Assembly: GCA_050050115.1 (NCBI GenBank)
Contig: JASFUX010000177.1
Span: forward strand, 1-7,110
Source: JASFUX01 sp050050115
GTDB lineage: Bacteria > Pseudomonadota > Alphaproteobacteria > Caulobacterales > Maricaulaceae
Reading direction: 5' to 3'
DNA length: 7,110 bases
Made by a program: the position numbers and the translations under genes. Below the pieces are notes generated by a model that searched no databases, was not told where the DNA came from, and saw only the letters and a program-made list of their open reading frames with translations. Of the stretch, positions 5,963 through 7,110 are shown in pieces; position 1 is the first letter of the stretch; the number at the start of each line of letters is the position of its first letter.

Positions 5963-6865
5963 CTACTCCAATCCGAAATGGCGCACGGCGGCCTCGGCGA
6001 TCGGGCCGCCCCACTCCTGGACGAAGTGGCCGCCGTCGGCGATCTCCATCGGCTCCGGGCAGCCCTTGATCCGCTTGCGCATGCCGGCCATCACGCCGGG
6101 CCCCAGGACCGGATCGGCCATGCCGACCGCCATGAAGCTCTCTCCGCCCCAGTCCTCGGACCACCACTTAGCCGCCCTCTGCGACAGTTGTGCGAAAGGC
6201 TGCTCGGGCGCGGTCGGCACGAGCTGAGGGAAGGTGCGCACGCCGGCCTTGTAGCGGTGATCGGGGAAGGGCGCGTCGTAGGCGGCGACCTCGGCGTCGG
6301 TCAGATGCGGCGTGCCGCGCTTGATCAGCGCGCCGACCGGCATGTCCGGCGTCTTCGCCGCATAGTCGCGCCAAGCGATGAAGCCGTCGGTCGGCGTCGC
6401 GCCGATCCCAAAGCCGGTGTTCATGATCAGAAGTCGCGCGTAGCGCTCGGGCGCGGCGAGCGGCAGCGTCAGGCCGATCAGTCCGCCCCAGTCTTGGACG
6501 ACCAACGTCACGTCCTTGAGATCGAGCTGATCAATCAGCGCAAGCGTCGCGTCGCGGTGGAACTCCGCCGTATACGCCGCGTCGTCGACCGGTTTGTCCG
6601 AACGGCCGAAGCCAAAGAAGTCCGGCGCGACGACGCGGGAGCCGCTGGCGAGAAACGGCGGGATCATCCGGCGGTAGAGGTAGGCCCACGAGGGCTCGCC
6701 GTGCAGGCAGAGAAAGACGTTGGCCGCGTCCTTGGGGCCCTCGTCGACATAGTGCATCCGCAAGCCCTCATAGCCCGGCAGGTCGTCGACGTAGTGCGGT
6801 GCATAGGGCCAGTCCGGCAGGTCGGCGAAGCATTCGTCGGGCGTGCGCAGAGATTCGGGGGACAT
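5963..6865 (-). CDS. dhmA: Haloalkane dehalogenase, subfamily I (DhlA type)
   Basis: This alpha/beta hydrolase cleaves the carbon-halogen bond of haloalkanes with water, giving an alcohol, halide and a proton, in the cytoplasm and without cofactor. The 300-residue product resembles DhlA of Xanthobacter along its whole length, beginning with RTPDECFADLPDWPYAPHYVDDLPGY-like sequence (7-32). Catalytic parts are complete: HGEPSW (55-60) forms the oxyanion region with Glu57; VVQDWGG (122-128) gives nucleophile Asp125 and halide-binding Trp126; GFIAW (161-165) gives the second halide-binding Trp165; GMADPVLGP (248-256) gives Asp251; GGHFVQEWG (278-286) gives His280. These match DhlA Asp124, Trp125, Trp175, Asp260 and His289. 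The cap region is about ten residues shorter because the DhlA insertion with its internal repeat is absent. ATG 6865 is chosen for the good AGGAGA site 5 bases upstream; the frame is open to 6979 but that part is not protein-like. Natural substrates cannot be told from sequence. It is divergent from the gene at 7050 and directly abuts a broken gene. Confidence 0.95.
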   Translation of the reverse strand: MSPESLRTPDECFADLPDWPYAPHYVDDLPGYEGLRMHYVDEGPKDAANVFLCLHGEPSWAYLYRRMIPPFLASGSRVVAPDFFGFGRSDKPVDDAAYTAEFHRDATLALIDQLDLKDVTLVVQDWGGLIGLTLPLAAPERYARLLIMNTGFGIGATPTDGFIAWRDYAAKTPDMPVGALIKRGTPHLTDAEVAAYDAPFPDHRYKAGVRTFPQLVPTAPEQPFAQLSQRAAKWWSEDWGGESFMAVGMADPVLGPGVMAGMRKRIKGCPEPMEIADGGHFVQEWGGPIAEAAVRHFGLE

Positions 6866-6870
6866 GGCGG

Positions 6871-6876
6871 TCTCCT
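6871..6876 (-). promoter_or_regulatory. Ribosome binding site of the dehalogenase
   Basis: AGGAGA on the - strand stands 5 bases before ATG 6865. It is the best-formed ribosome binding site in the window and decides the start against the longer open frame reaching 6979. Confidence 0.75.
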
Positions 6877-6896
6877 GTGTGAGCCCTTTTCGAAGA

Positions 6897-6912
6897 GCCG
6901 CCGCCCGGCGGC
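6897..6912 (-). promoter_or_regulatory. GC-rich hairpin in the dehalogenase leader
   Basis: GCCGCC-GCCC-GGCGGC forms a 6-base-pair all-GC stem about 30 bases upstream of the dehalogenase start. It could affect translation or stop transcription from upstream; GC-rich sequence makes chance symmetry common, so this is weak. Confidence 0.25.
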
Positions 6913-7000
6913 GTCGCTGAACGATCGTACGCCAAGCGCGCGCAATGGGGTTAGAGGCGATGAGCCCTGATTTCACCAACGGGTTGTATGGAGTTCGAAT

Positions 7001-7012
7001 GCTCGGCCGAGC
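7001..7012. promoter_or_regulatory. Perfect 12-base palindrome, candidate operator between divergent genes
   Basis: GCTCGGCCGAGC is fully self-complementary and lies in the 184-base gap between the dehalogenase (-) and the gene starting at 7050 (+), 37 bases before the latter's ATG. It falls between TTCGAA (6994-6999) and TATGCA (7017-7022), which are spaced 17 bases apart and could be weak -35 and -10 elements for the + gene. Binding by a dimeric regulator is inference. Confidence 0.35.
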
Positions 7013-7049
7013 GTGGTATGCAGCCGATGGTTGCGTTTGGGGGGCGCGA

Positions 7050-7110
7050 ATGAGCGGACATAAAGGCTTCGGCTTCGCCGCTGTTCTGGCGGCGGGCGCT
7101 TGGGCGGCTC
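7050..7110 (+). CDS. Start of an exported or membrane protein, cut by right edge
   Basis: ATG 7050 follows a GGGGGG run (7039-7044) at 5 bases. The 20 visible residues read MSGHKGFGFAAVLAAGAWAA: a short basic start followed by an Ala-rich hydrophobic stretch, as in a signal peptide or first membrane helix. The gene leaves the window before any domain appears, so no function can be given. It is divergent from the dehalogenase and may share its control region. Confidence 0.6.
   Translation, partial: MSGHKGFGFAAVLAAGAWAA

Noticed and set aside
5718..6167. 149-codon - strand frame across the dehalogenase end and the intergenic region
   Set aside because: It overlaps the real gene out of frame and is Arg/Gly-rich there; the family-like sequence in the intergenic part lies in a different - strand frame.
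5978..6970. 330-codon + strand open frame opposite the dehalogenase
   Set aside because: The opposite strand encodes a complete dehalogenase with all catalytic residues; this frame is Arg-rich and without domain features, as expected of an antisense shadow.
6866..6979. 38-residue N-terminal extension of the dehalogenase
   Set aside because: It is Arg-rich and unlike the family, and AGGAGA sits at the right distance before ATG 6865, whose product begins like DhlA.

Overview
The window is GC-rich, tightly packed bacterial DNA. Gene spacing, GTG and ATG starts with G-rich ribosome binding sites, and the types of enzyme present suggest a proteobacterium, most likely an alphaproteobacterium. That placement is an inference from style and gene content; no marker gene is present. 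No rRNA, tRNA, CRISPR array or recognisable insertion sequence was seen.

Left half (about 1-4322, + strand): four genes in the same direction. The first, cut by the left edge, is the carboxyltransferase subunit of a biotin-dependent acyl-CoA carboxylase. The last is a free 71-residue biotin carrier. Between them lie an exported solute-binding-like protein with an extra C-terminal domain and an unrecognised 486-residue protein anchored by a C-terminal pair of membrane helices. Genes two to four are separated by only 11 and 14 bases, so they probably share a transcript. No biotin carboxylase is visible; it would have to lie left of the window or elsewhere.

Middle (4326-5609, - strand): a cyclopropane-fatty-acyl-phospholipid synthase, convergent with the biotin carrier. 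Only 3 bases separate the two stop codons, which form the arms of a small palindrome. The leader of this gene, about 5610-5799, is rich in inverted repeats, including one next to the start codon.

Right part (5800-6865, - strand): a well-conserved haloalkane dehalogenase of the DhlA type (subfamily I) with its full catalytic set. Immediately after its stop codon is a short open stretch that reads like the extreme C-terminus of a secreted Ca2+-dependent phosphoinositide phospholipase C-like protein. No start and no body of that protein is visible, so it is probably the stump of a gene whose front was lost or replaced. Divergent from the dehalogenase, a new + strand gene with a signal-peptide-like N-terminus begins at 7050 and leaves the window. 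The space between them holds a perfect 12-base palindrome.

Functionally, the acyl-CoA carboxylase subunits and the cyclopropane synthase concern acyl and lipid metabolism, and the dehalogenase adds detoxification or use of haloalkanes. The least explained part is the pair of genes between the carboxylase subunits.
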